DNA from: Adiantum capillus-veneris
Lineage: Eukaryota > Streptophyta > Polypodiopsida > Polypodiales > Pteridaceae
Direction of reading: 5' to 3'
Assembly: GCA_014529385.2 (NCBI GenBank)
Contig: CM043959.1
Span: 4,153,045 to 4,217,044, forward strand
Length of the DNA stretch: 64,000 bases
Shown: positions 32,583 to 41,215 of the stretch, one piece after another
How positions within the stretch are numbered: the stretch's first letter is position 1
Layout: the number at the start of each line of letters is the position of its first letter
Notes under the pieces: model-generated
What the model saw: the letters and a program-made list of their open reading frames with translations, nothing else
What the model was told of the DNA's origin: nothing
The model's database searches: none
Made by a program: the position numbers and the translations under genes

Positions 32583-33982
32583 GGTAGGAAAAATTCACTT
32601 TTCTTAGCATTAATCACTAATGTGTGATCTCGTAATGCCTGAAATACTTGAAGCAGATGATCTCTGAGTTCTGTCTCATTCTTGGAGAAAACAATGATGT
32701 CGTCAAAGAAAGTGCCAACAAATAGCTTGTACTCTCGAAAAATCCTATCCATCATCCGGTTAAATGTCGCAGGAGCAATGGTTAAGCCAAAAGGCATCAC
32801 CAAAAACTCAAATAACCCAAAAGTCGTCCGAAAAGCTGTCTTGTAGACGTCTCCGGGTGCTATTCTGATCTGATGATATCCACTCTTCAAGTCAATCCTG
32901 CTAAAGCATGAAGATCCCTGGAACCTGTCGAGTATATCGTCGATCCTAGGAATCGGAAATCTGTTCTTGATGGTGATTTTGTTGAGAGCTCTATAATCGA
33001 TGCACATTCTCCAAGATCCGTCTTTCTTCAAAACCAACAATACTGGAGAGCAATACGGTGAAGTACTAGGCTGGACAAGACCCTTTTCCAAGAGGTCTTT
33101 CACTTGGTTCATAATCTCTTCATTCTGTGCTCGGCTCACACGGTAGGGTGGCCGGTTCGGTGGTGTACTACCAGGTATCAGATCAATGGTATGATCTTCA
33201 GGACGAGCAGGTGGTAACTCTCCTGGCAGGCCTTCTGAGAAGCAATCGGCGTGAGAGTGTAGAAAATCTTGGCGTTCTTTATCAAGTTTAGACATATTTG
33301 TCCTATCATCATCACTCAACTCTTTCATAAAGATCGAGTAAACAAACAGACTGGATTTCATTAATTTTGAAATGGCCGAAGCCGATATAATAGGGACAGA
33401 CTCGCCCTTCAGTTTAATATCAAGTACAATTGTTCTGCCCTTTTCTGTAGTCAAAGTCGATTTTCTCGCCCGATAATCGACCATGGCGTTGTTCTTGTGG
33501 TACCAGGGAATCCCTAAGAGAACATCACAACCCTCCAAAGGCATTATGAAGAAGTCCTCATGCCCCAAATACCCCTGACAATGCAACCGAAGTTTGCCAA
33601 TGACAGGTGTAATGGCTACGTCCCTGTCGGGTGCCGCTAGAGCTGCCTCTGCAAGTGGTCCCATCCGATCGGGAGTAATCTCGAGCCGCGCCGCCAATTC
33701 CGATGAAATGAAGTTGGCCTTGGCTCCTCCATCAAAGAAAATCAGGGCCACTTGATCTGTCACTTTGCCCCAAGCTCGGCAAAGTTCTGTACTCTCATCC
33801 ATGGTGTCGGGATCAGTACCCACACAATCTGGAACCAGTCCTCTTTTCATCTTGCCTTTTCGTACACGGTCCTCAGCTGCTCTCGAACTCTCAGGCCTTT
33901 CGTCGTCCTTGTCATTCTTTTCTTTCTGTGCCTTTTTAGGGCACTTCGCGGAGATATGTCCAGTTTCCCTGATCCAAAGCAC
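32513..33982 (-). CDS. A: protease and reverse transcriptase
   Basis: A 489-codon open frame, the longest protein of the element. Residues 6-14 finish the gag zinc knuckle (ETGHISAKC). FFDGGAKANFIS at 82-93 is the protease loop, with D-G-G in place of D-S/T-G. IMPLEGCDVLLGIPW at 146-160 is the protease C-terminal strand. RT runs from about 265 (IDLIPGSTPPNRPPYR) through CIDYRALNKITIKNRFPIP and DLKSGYHQI to FFDD at 425-428, the YxDD-type active site, and NAKKSEFFL. The apparent Met start is only the first ATG after a frameshift from gag. The sequence looks catalytically plausible, but the flanking parts are broken. Confidence 0.95.
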   Translation of the reverse strand: MLWIRETGHISAKCPKKAQKEKNDKDDERPESSRAAEDRVRKGKMKRGLVPDCVGTDPDTMDESTELCRAWGKVTDQVALIFFDGGAKANFISSELAARLEITPDRMGPLAEAALAAPDRDVAITPVIGKLRLHCQGYLGHEDFFIMPLEGCDVLLGIPWYHKNNAMVDYRARKSTLTTEKGRTIVLDIKLKGESVPIISASAISKLMKSSLFVYSIFMKELSDDDRTNMSKLDKERQDFLHSHADCFSEGLPGELPPARPEDHTIDLIPGSTPPNRPPYRVSRAQNEEIMNQVKDLLEKGLVQPSTSPYCSPVLLVLKKDGSWRMCIDYRALNKITIKNRFPIPRIDDILDRFQGSSCFSRIDLKSGYHQIRIAPGDVYKTAFRTTFGLFEFLVMPFGLTIAPATFNRMMDRIFREYKLFVGTFFDDIIVFSKNETELRDHLLQVFQALRDHTLVINAKKSEFFLPWIDFLGHIVSTAQQECKWTRPR

Positions 33983-35409
33983 TTCCCCTCCTTGATGTAG
34001 CGAGTCCGCTCCTGAGGAGTAAGTCGGGGTCGTGCATCCTTTTTCTCTGGGTTGCTCTTTCTTTTTCTACTTTCATTCCGAGAAGTCTGTCCGGTTCGTT
34101 GTGTCGTGACCTCATCTGTGGGGTAGGTCAGACTGCCAGAGTGAATTGCAAAGCCCCGCTTCGCATGACTCATCAACTCCTGAATAGAAGCTGACTTCTG
34201 TTCCAAGCAGTGGTCTCGGATCTCTGTAGGTAGACCCAATGTAAACCGCTCAATCTGTTCTCTGAACGAGATCTTCTTGAATTAAGAGGCAGGTAGAAAA
34301 GAGTTCCAAAATCTTTCACAGTAAGAATTCACTGTATCGCTCTTGGTCATCCGGAGATGGTTCCAAGCAGCTCGTATATCTCGCTCAAACTCTTGAGTCA
34401 ACCAAGAAGAAATAAAAAGCCTCTTGAATTTCAGCCATGTAATTGGCACAGTCTTGCTTAATAGAAGCGTGGACCACCAAGTGCGAGCATTCCCCTTAAA
34501 ATAAGAGGCAGCTCTCCGAATCTTGGAGTGCTCTGAATAGCGTCCTCCCGCGAAAGCGATGTCAAACTGCTGTATAAAAGACAAAGCCTTTGAAGCATCG
34601 GAGTATCCCGAAAAAGTATCAAACTTAAGTGCTTGGCCACCTTCCTTAAACTCTTGGACTTTCTTGCTTTTATCTTCGAGAAAGTCATACTGGTTGGCTT
34701 TGTAAAAATTCCTCTTGTTTGCATAAAAGTTTCCGTTGTCAGAGTCTGAACTGTCCGTAGACGAGTCCTCTGTAGAAGTGTCACTCACTGGGCGAGACCT
34801 AGATTTCCTTGCCTTTTTCTTGCCCTTTCCAAAGCGTTGTTTCTTGCTTCGCTTTTTGCTTTTCCTGTCTTCTTCGCTCGAGTCTGAAGAGCTAGAAGAA
34901 CTGTCAGAAGAAGAAGAAGAACTGGGTAGGCCTTCAAACTTGACGCGCTTCTTCAGTTTCTTTGCTTTGTCGAATGTCGACTGACGACCCAAATATCCCG
35001 GGAAGTCAGTACCTTTGTTCTGCTTTTTGCCGTGCTTTTTGCCTTTCTTTTGCACGTCGAAAAGCTGAGCAATCCGTGCATCAACCACATTCTCCAGTTC
35101 CTTCTCCGTATATTTCTTGGAGGCAGAAGGTTTCTTGAGAGCGGGTTTCGGGAGTGGGGTTGTGGTTCTCTGCCACTCCCTCTCTACCTCTTCCAAAGAG
35201 GTCTGGTTCATATATTTTGCCATCTTCGGATCCTTGGCAAAATTGAGTATCATCTTTATTGCATCGCCGATCAACTGGCGACGCTCTATCGCTAGCTGCT
35301 TCGCCTAAGTAGGCCAAGGCGGGCCATACTCTCTGCCTGAATCTTCGTTGTGATGCCAGCCCGCATCTCCAGATGCAGAGGGAGTCGACTGATCATTGCC
35401 TGAGGCCAT
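33847..35409 (-). pseudogene. A: Gag polyprotein, interrupted
   Basis: The start is the ATG at 35409 (MASGNDQSTPSASGD), 57 bases after the primer site. A TAG at 35307-35305 and a TAA at 34284-34282 interrupt it. Between them lies an open frame of 330 codons. Residues near 110-175 of that frame form a serine/aspartate run followed by KKRSKKQRFGKGKKKARKSR, a strong basic, nuclear-localisation-like patch. The capsid part follows, with FDTFSGYSDASKALSFIQQF, ASYFKGNARTWWSTLL and NHLRMTKSDTV. After the TAA, the frame 34239-33847 holds the end of capsid and a zinc knuckle that is lost to a frameshift near 33985. Confidence 0.92.
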
Positions 35410-35466
35410 AGGTGCCGCGGAAAAAATTTCGTGGATCGGATTTCCCGTAGAAGAGAAATCAGCCGT

Positions 35467-35479
35467 GCTCTGATACCAC
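35467..35479 (-). other. A: primer-binding site
   Basis: On minus, GTGGTATCAGAGC follows the LTR end ..GTTACA with one base before the tRNA-Met complement TGGTATCAGAGC. Confidence 0.93.
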
Positions 35480-36028
35480 TGTAACAGACTTGGACACTCC
35501 AAGTCAAGAATCAACCGCGACAGCACCAAATAACCACTTCAAAACAATTCACAGATCACAATAGATTTGCACTGGCCCGGCGGAGTTCCGTGCCTAGAGA
35601 TATTGGCCCCAAAGACTGGCGCCCCTTTCGGTATTTCTTTTTATATTAATCAATCATCAAAGTACAAGAGAGCGGTAGGGTTTCACTCTCAGACTCTGCG
35701 TCCAGATGCTCTGAGAAGTGAGGCCCTCACCACTAATTTAAAGGTTACAAGGGATGCCCAAAAGCAGAGCCCCAAAAGCTTTTAAAATCAAAAGCATCAA
35801 TTCTCTCTCTCTCTTAGAGAGTCTTTTCTCTTTTTTTTATAAAAAAAAAGCAAAAGCAAAATTCGCGTCGCTCATCATTTTCCAAATTAAAAAAAAATAA
35901 AAATAATAATCCGCCTTAGCGATTTCCGGAATTTAGGGTTTTTGGCAAAAATTAGGTTTTGCAAGAATTTTAGGGTTTCTGGCAGGAATTAGGGTTTTTG
36001 TTGTCCGCCACGTCATCACTTTGTGACA
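35480..36028 (-). repeat. A: 5' LTR
   Basis: The partner of 29540-30090. On minus it starts TGTCACAAAGTG at 36028 and ends GTTACA at 35480. It contains AAACCCTAA words, an AT block and the TATAAAAAGAAATACCGAAA block at about 35645-35625. Confidence 0.95.
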
Positions 36029-36500
36029 CTGACATGATGATGTGGCACTGTACGGAAGCTTTCCGGATATTGCGCTATGCTTTTTGCTCTACATAAATTA
36101 TCAGAGAGAGAGAGAGAGAGAGAATCTCTTGCTTTATTTTTGAAACTCAAGAGAGTTTGTGAGGAAAAAGATCCTTTGCTTTATTTTCAGGCTTTTGATT
36201 TTGAGCTTTTGGGGCTTTGCTTTTGGCATCCCTTGTAAACAATAAATATGTGGATTGGGCTCCCACTCTGTAGAGCATCTGGACGTAGTGTCTGAGAGTG
36301 AGACCCAACCACTCTTGTACTTCGAATTGATTACTACAAATAGAAATACCGAAAGGGGCGAGAGTCTTTGGGGCCAATATCTCTAGGCACGGAACTCCGC
36401 CGGGCCAGTGCAAATCTATTGTGAACTGTGAATTGTTTTGAAGTGGTTATTTGGTGCTGTCGCGATTGATTCTTGACTTGGAGAGTCCATGTCTGTTACA
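36029..36500 (+). repeat. B: 5' LTR, right part
   Basis: Continues the B LTR after element A, starting with the second CTGAC copy and ending GTCTGTTACA. It contains a short GA tract at 36103-36122 (about 75 bp long in the 3' LTR) and the GAAATACCGAAAGGGG block at 36344. Confidence 0.95.
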
Positions 36501-36513
36501 GTGGTATCAGAGC
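36501..36513 (+). other. B: primer-binding site
   Basis: GTGGTATCAGAGC directly after the 5' LTR, complementary to initiator tRNA-Met. Confidence 0.95.
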
Positions 36514-36569
36514 ACGGCCGATTTCTCTTCTAGGGGAAATCCGATCCCAATTTTTTTTCCGCGGCACCT

Positions 36570-37870
36570 ATGGCTTCATGCAAGGATCAATCAACTCCCT
36601 CTGCATCCGAAGATGTGGGCAGGGATCACAATGAAGATTCCGACAGAGAGTATGGCCCGCTTCGGCCTACTCATGCGGAACAATGAAAGATGAAGCGTCG
36701 TCAATTGATCGGCGATGCAACAAAGATGATGCTCAGTTTTGCGAAGGACCCAAAATTGGCAAAATATATGAGGGAGACTTCTTTTCAGGAAGTGCACGAG
36801 CAGTGGCAGAAAACCACACCACCACCCCCGAAACCCGCTCTGAAGAAACCTTTTGCTCACAAGATCTATTCAGAGAAGGAATTAGAAGAGGTGGTTGATG
36901 CACGAATTGCTCAGCTTTTTGACGCGCAGAACAAAGCTAAAAAGCACGGCAAAAAGCAAAAGAAAGGCATTGACTTCCCGGGTTATTTGGTCGTCAGTCG
37001 ACATTTGATAAGGCAAAGAAACAGAAGAAGCGTGTTCGATTTGGAGGAGTACCCAGTTCTTCTTCTTCTTCTTCTGATAGTTCTTCTAGCTCTTCAGATT
37101 CGAGCAAAGAAGGCAGAAAAGACAAAAAGCGAAGCAAGAAACAACGCTTCGGAAAGGGCAAGAAAAAGACAAAGAAGTCTAAATCTCGCCCAGTGAGTGA
37201 CAATTCTACAGAGGACTCGTCTACAAATAGTTCAGACTGTGATGACGGCAACTTTTATGCGAACAAGAAGAATTTTTATAAAGCCAACCAATATGACTTT
37301 CTGGAAGATAAAAGCAAGAAAGTTCGAGAGTTTAGGGAAGGTGGACAATCGATCAAATTTGACACTTTTTCAGGATATAAAGATGCTTCGAAGGCTTTGT
37401 CTTTTATACATCAGTTTGACATCGCTTTCGCGGGAGGACGCTACTCAGAGTACTCCAAGATTCGGAGAGCTGCCTCTTATTTTAAAGGGAATGCTCGAAC
37501 TTGGTGGTCCACGCTTCTTTTAAACAAGACTGCGCCAGTTAAATGATTGAAATTTAAGAAGCTTTTTATTTCTTCTTGGTTGACTCAAGAGTATGAACGC
37601 AATATACGAGGTGCATGGAACCATCTTCGGATGACCAAGAGAGATACAGTGGACACTTATTGTGAGAGATTCTGGAGCTCTTTTCTACCCGCCTCTTTAT
37701 TCAAGAAGATCTCGTTCAAAGAACAGATTGAGCGGTTTACCTTGGGTCTACCTACAGAGCCGAGATCACTGCTTGGAACAAAAGTCAGCTTCTATTCAGG
37801 AGTTGATGAGTCATGCGAAACGGGGCTTTGCCATTCACTCTGGCAGTCTGACCTACCCCACCAATGAGAT
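36570..37870 (+). pseudogene. B: Gag, interrupted
   Basis: The start is the ATG at 36570 (MASCKDQSTPSASEDVG), matching the A gag start. A TGA follows at 36684. The protein resumes as KMKRRQLIGDATKMMLSFAK and runs to about 36990, where a frameshift occurs. The serine-rich and basic patch lies at 37060-37200. The capsid frame 37193-37546 (FYANKKNFYKANQYDFLEDK to GNARTWWSTLLL) ends at a TGA that replaces a tryptophan codon at 37544. It continues at 37547-37867 with KKLFISSWLTQEYERN and NHLRMTKRDTV. This is close kin to A gag, with more damage. Confidence 0.92.
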
Positions 37871-38765
37871 CATGACACAACGAGCCGAACAGACTTCAAC
37901 GAATGAAAGTAGAAAGAGAAAGAGCAACCCAGAGAAGAAGGATGCACGACCCAAGCTTACTCCTCAGGAGAGAGCTCGCTTCATCAGGAAGGGGAAGTGC
38001 TTTGGATACGGGGAACATGGACATATCTCCGCGAAGTGCCCTAAAAAGACACAGAAAGAACCGAATGACAAGGACGACGATAGGCCCGAGAGTTCAGCTG
38101 AGGATCGTGGAAGAAAAGACAAGATGAAAACAGGACTGGTTTCAGATTGTGTGGGTACCGATCCCAACACCATGGACGAGAGTACAGAACTTTGCCGAGC
38201 TTGGGGCAAAGTGAAAGACCAAGAGGCCCTGATCTTCTTCGATGGAGGAGCCAAGGGCAACTTCATTTCACCAGAATTGGCCGCACGGCTCGAGATCACT
38301 CCCGATCGGATGGGACCACTTGCAAAGGCTGTTCTAGCGGCACTTGGCAGGGACGTAGCCATTACACCTGTCATTGTCAAACTTCGGTTGCATTGTCAGG
38401 GGTATTTGGGGCATGAGGACTTTTTCATAATGCCTTTGGAAGGTTGTGATGTTCTCTTGGGGATTCTCTGGTACCACAAGAACGCCATGGTCGATTATCG
38501 GGCGAGGAAAGCGACATTGACTACAGAGAAGGGTAGAACCATTGTACTTGACATTAAACTGAAGGGCGAGTCTGTCCCTATTGTATCGGTTTTGGCCATT
38601 TCTAAATTAATGAAATCCAGTTTGTTTGTTTACTCAATCTTTATGAAAGAATTGAGCGATAAGGATAGAACAAATATGTCTAAACTTGATAAAGAACGCC
38701 AAAATTTTCTCGGATCAGAAGACTCAATGGGAAAAGTACCTACCTTTGGTGGAATTTGCCTATAA
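37662..38765 (+). CDS. B: Gag end and protease, fused by deletion to integrase
   Basis: A 367-codon open frame. From about residue 30 it is the end of capsid (EQKSASIQELMSHAKRGFAI). CFGYGEHGHISAKC at about 110-123 is the zinc knuckle with its second cysteine changed to tyrosine. FFDGGAKGNFIS is the protease loop and IMPLEGCDVLLGILW the distal strand. At 38705-38710, after KLDKERQNFL, the sequence jumps to GSEDSMGKV, a frame-shifted piece of the integrase motif TQWEKYLPLVEF. RT, RNase H and the integrase core, about 2 kb in A, are gone. A protease could still be made, but no polymerase. Confidence 0.9.
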   Translation: MRDSGALFYPPLYSRRSRSKNRLSGLPWVYLQSRDHCLEQKSASIQELMSHAKRGFAIHSGSLTYPTNEIMTQRAEQTSTNESRKRKSNPEKKDARPKLTPQERARFIRKGKCFGYGEHGHISAKCPKKTQKEPNDKDDDRPESSAEDRGRKDKMKTGLVSDCVGTDPNTMDESTELCRAWGKVKDQEALIFFDGGAKGNFISPELAARLEITPDRMGPLAKAVLAALGRDVAITPVIVKLRLHCQGYLGHEDFFIMPLEGCDVLLGILWYHKNAMVDYRARKATLTTEKGRTIVLDIKLKGESVPIVSVLAISKLMKSSLFVYSIFMKELSDKDRTNMSKLDKERQNFLGSEDSMGKVPTFGGICL

Positions 38766-38890
38766 TAACACGATACACTCTTCGACGGGGAAGGCGCCAT
38801 TTGAGATTGTTGAAGGTGTTGCGAAGGTTCAACCTTCCCAAGCACGAAAGCTAAGATTTTTGAAGCGGATGAATATACACGAAACTTAAA
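38706..38890 (+). pseudogene. B: integrase core end
   Basis: In the frame starting upstream at 38686, KTQWEKYLPLVEFAYNNTIH and STGKAPFEIVEGVAK match the last part of a Ty3/gypsy integrase core. A TAA follows HET at about 38889. This fragment joins directly to protease sequence on its left, which marks the deletion point. Confidence 0.88.
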
Positions 38891-38918
38891 TACGGCTTTT
38901 GCCAAAGTTCGCGAGGCT

Positions 38919-39434
38919 TTGCAGAAATCTCAAGAACGACAGAAAAAGGCAGCGGATCGCCATCGTCGCGACTTGAAATGGAAGGAGGATGATTGGGTGC
39001 TCTTACGTTTTGAGAAGGCACGCCTGAGAAAGAAAAAGGGAAAGGAGAGGCTTTTTCCAAAGCTTAGTATGCGATACTACGGACCTTTCCAGATCTCTGA
39101 AAAGATAAATGATGTCTCCTTCCGACTGAAACTGCCTGATACTTGGAGGATTCACAATGCATTTCATGTGAGTCTCTTGAAACCTTTTAAAGGTGATGTG
39201 TCTGATGATGGGGAGCTTGATGAGCAACCCGAAGTGGAAGAAAACGAGGAGATCCTTGTTCCTCAACAGATTTTGGCACATAAGGATACGAAGAATAAAG
39301 GTAAAGTCCGAAGGCAGTTCTTGGTTAAGTTCAAGAACTATCCTGCATTGGATGCGAAGTGGATGGAGGAGGACGACGTAGCAGATACTCCTCAGATTGT
39401 GAAACTTTACCTCGAGGCTTTTGATTTAGCATAG
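38919..39434 (+). CDS. B: integrase C-terminus and chromodomain
   Basis: A 171-codon intact frame. Residues 3-30 are the basic linker (RQKKAADRHRRDLKWKEDDW). Residues 44-92 contain RLFPKLSMRYYGPFQI and AFHVSLLKPF, the GPF/Y integrase module. Residues 110-165 are a chromodomain (EILVPQQILAHKDTK, RRQFLVKFKNYPALDAKWME). It stops at TAG 39432-39434. The module would aid target-site choice. Being complete while RT is missing, it may have been kept by chance or by recent loss of RT. The first ATG is not a real start, because the protein belonged to a polyprotein. Confidence 0.92.
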   Translation: MQKSQERQKKAADRHRRDLKWKEDDWVLLRFEKARLRKKKGKERLFPKLSMRYYGPFQISEKINDVSFRLKLPDTWRIHNAFHVSLLKPFKGDVSDDGELDEQPEVEENEEILVPQQILAHKDTKNKGKVRRQFLVKFKNYPALDAKWMEEDDVADTPQIVKLYLEAFDLA

Positions 39435-40004
39435 TCTACTCCAAATGGAACCCAAAATTCAGCTTGGCCGGAGATCTGGTGCAGTGGGATGCAGAAGAGG
39501 GGAGTTACTCCGCTCCTTTGTCAACAGATGCCTTGATTTTGATAATATGTCTCTTTGAGCTTCATGGATACTGAAAGCTGACAGTATTCTGTCGTATGAC
39601 TTTATGAAATGGAATTCGTGAATATGATACTGATTTGTTCTTGACTTCTTTTTAAGTGCAAGAATTGATAGACGAAATGATTGCAGCATTTTGGTCTCAT
39701 TGATCTCGAATAGACATGGTTGCAATAGGGGTTAGTCAATCGGACATCGATGAGGTCCCGATTGGATCTAGATGTGATTGCTACCTACATTGCCGATAAA
39801 TCATGGTCTAAGATCCGAATGAATGTTGAATGTCATGTGATATCCTGTGATGTCGTGTGATGTGACTGTCGATTGGTACATGTGCTAGATGTGTGTTCCT
39901 AGTACGTGGGTACTAACAATCAGTGTCTGCTAAGACGGTTTATGGCCTTTGTCTGTTTTGCAGGCGTAATCGAGGGCGATTACAATGCTTTCAAGAGGGG
40001 GGTA
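39435..40004 (+). promoter_or_regulatory. B: 3' untranslated region with dyad and polypurine tract
   Basis: About 570 bp without coding, aligned with the same region of A, D and G. It contains repeated GTGATGTC/GTGATATC words near 39835-39865. GTAATCG-AGGG-CGATTAC stands at 39966-39983, exactly 21 bp before the LTR, and AAGAGGGGGGTA at 39993-40004 is the polypurine tract. Confidence 0.85.
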
Positions 40005-40274
40005 TGTCACAAAGTGATGAAGTGGCTGCCTGAGAGCTGAAACCCTAAATTTGGAAACCCTAACCCTAAAATCTGCAAACCCTAAAATTTGCTAGAAACC
40101 CTAAAACCTGCAAACCCTAAAATCTACCAAAAACCCTAACCGTAACCCTAACCCTAACCTTAACCATAACCCTAAAAGAGCAACAGGGAATCCCGAGAAA
40201 AGTGTTGACATGATGACGTGGCACCGTACGACAACTTTCCAGATATTGCGCTGATGCTTTTTGCTCTACGCAAA

Positions 40275-40356
<82 letters not shown>

Positions 40357-40731
40357 CTCTTGCTTTATTTTTGAAACTCAAGAGAGTTTGTGAGAGAAAA
40401 GATCCTTTGCTTTATTTTCAGGCTTTTGATTTTGAGCTTTTGGGGCTTTGCTTTTGGCATCCCTTGTAAACAATAAATATGTTGATTGGGCTCTCACTCT
40501 GTAGAGCATCTGGACGTAGAGTCTGAGAGTGAGACCCAACCACTCTTGTACTTTGAACTGATTAATACAAAAAGAAATACCGAAAGGGGCACCGGTCTTT
40601 GGGGCCAATGTCTCTAGGCACGGAACTCCGCCTGGCCAGTGCAAATCTATTGTGAACTGTGAACTGTGTTGAAGTGGTTATTTGGTGTTGTCGCGATTGA
40701 TTCTTGACTTGGATTGTCCAAGTCTGTTACA
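40005..40731 (+). repeat. B: 3' LTR
   Basis: 727 bp, TGTCACAAAGTGATGA...GTCTGTTACA. It carries telomere-like CCCTAA units at 40130-40176, a GA tract at 40279-40354 and the GAAATACCGAAAGGGG block at 40574. GAGCC follows directly as target-site duplication. Confidence 0.95.
40279..40354. repeat. (GA)n microsatellite in B 3' LTR
   Basis: About 37 GA units against about 10 in the 5' LTR (36103-36122). The two LTRs were the same at insertion, so one or both tracts changed length afterwards. Confidence 0.97.
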
Positions 40732-41215
40732 GAGCCACTCAAGGAGGTTGGTGTTTGATCAGGTAGCACAGGTAGAGATGCAAATTCGAACAACCCAATC
40801 ACTGAGAAGTCGATGCTCAATAAGTATGACGGTAAGATGGATGCTAATGTTATTCATTCTTGGTTGCATCATTTCAATGCTTACTTCGCGACAACGAAGA
40901 AAACAAGCAATAGCAAAGTTTTGATGGCATCTGTGTATCTTGCTAGGGATGCCATTAATCGGTATCAAGCGTGGCAAGAGGCACAGTTGGCCGCGCACAT
41001 AGAGGAAGCTGAGGAAGGCGTGTCCCTTTCTTTCAATTTGGCCGGCTTCCAAGACTAGCTCAAGGCGCGTTTTATGCGGCCACAGTACCTAGCTCGGCTA
41101 AATGAAGATTGGCGTAACCCTAAGCAAAATGGTACACCAATTATGTCTTTTATTAACCGTGTTTTGCAGCTCGGCACCCAATTACGCAATCATCAGAAGT
41201 CATTTCTTTGACACG
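40732..41215 (+). pseudogene. C: Gag, continued after the B insertion
   Basis: After the second GAGCC copy the C gag resumes, with a stop after KEVGV. The frame 40813-41058 contains MLNKYDGKMDANVIHSWLHH and INRYQAWQEAQLAAHIEEAE, a typical retrotransposon gag fold segment. FMRPQYLARLNEDWRNPKQN and INRVLQLGTQLRNHQKSF follow a TAG at about 41056. No zinc knuckle is evident downstream. Gag of C is thus split by an 11.4-kb insertion and two stops. Confidence 0.82.

Larger units (their letters stand above)
29540..36028 (-). mobile_element. Element A: chromovirus (Ty3/gypsy)
   Basis: LTRs of 551 bp (29540-30090) and 549 bp (35480-36028) are nearly identical outside one low-complexity block. Exact CTGAC duplications lie at 29535-29539 and 36029-36033. 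On the minus strand the order is primer site, gag, protease, RT, RNase H, integrase and chromodomain. The protease to RNase H part is almost intact, in two overlapping long frames. Gag has two stops and integrase has internal losses. As the innermost insertion it is the youngest of the nest. Confidence 0.96.
29353..40731 (+). mobile_element. Element B: chromovirus, internally deleted, carrying nested A
   Basis: The LTRs start TGTCACAAAGTGATGA and end GTCTGTTACA. Exact GAGCC duplications flank the element (29348-29352 and 40732-40736). The 5' LTR is split by element A after position 29539. The interior (36501-40004) encodes gag, protease and then directly the end of integrase with a chromodomain. 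RT, RNase H and the integrase core are missing. Movement would have needed a relative such as A. Confidence 0.95.

Noticed and set aside
34736-34984. 82-codon + frame rich in S, E and F, also 36994-37251
   Set aside because: Antisense of the Gag serine/basic region.
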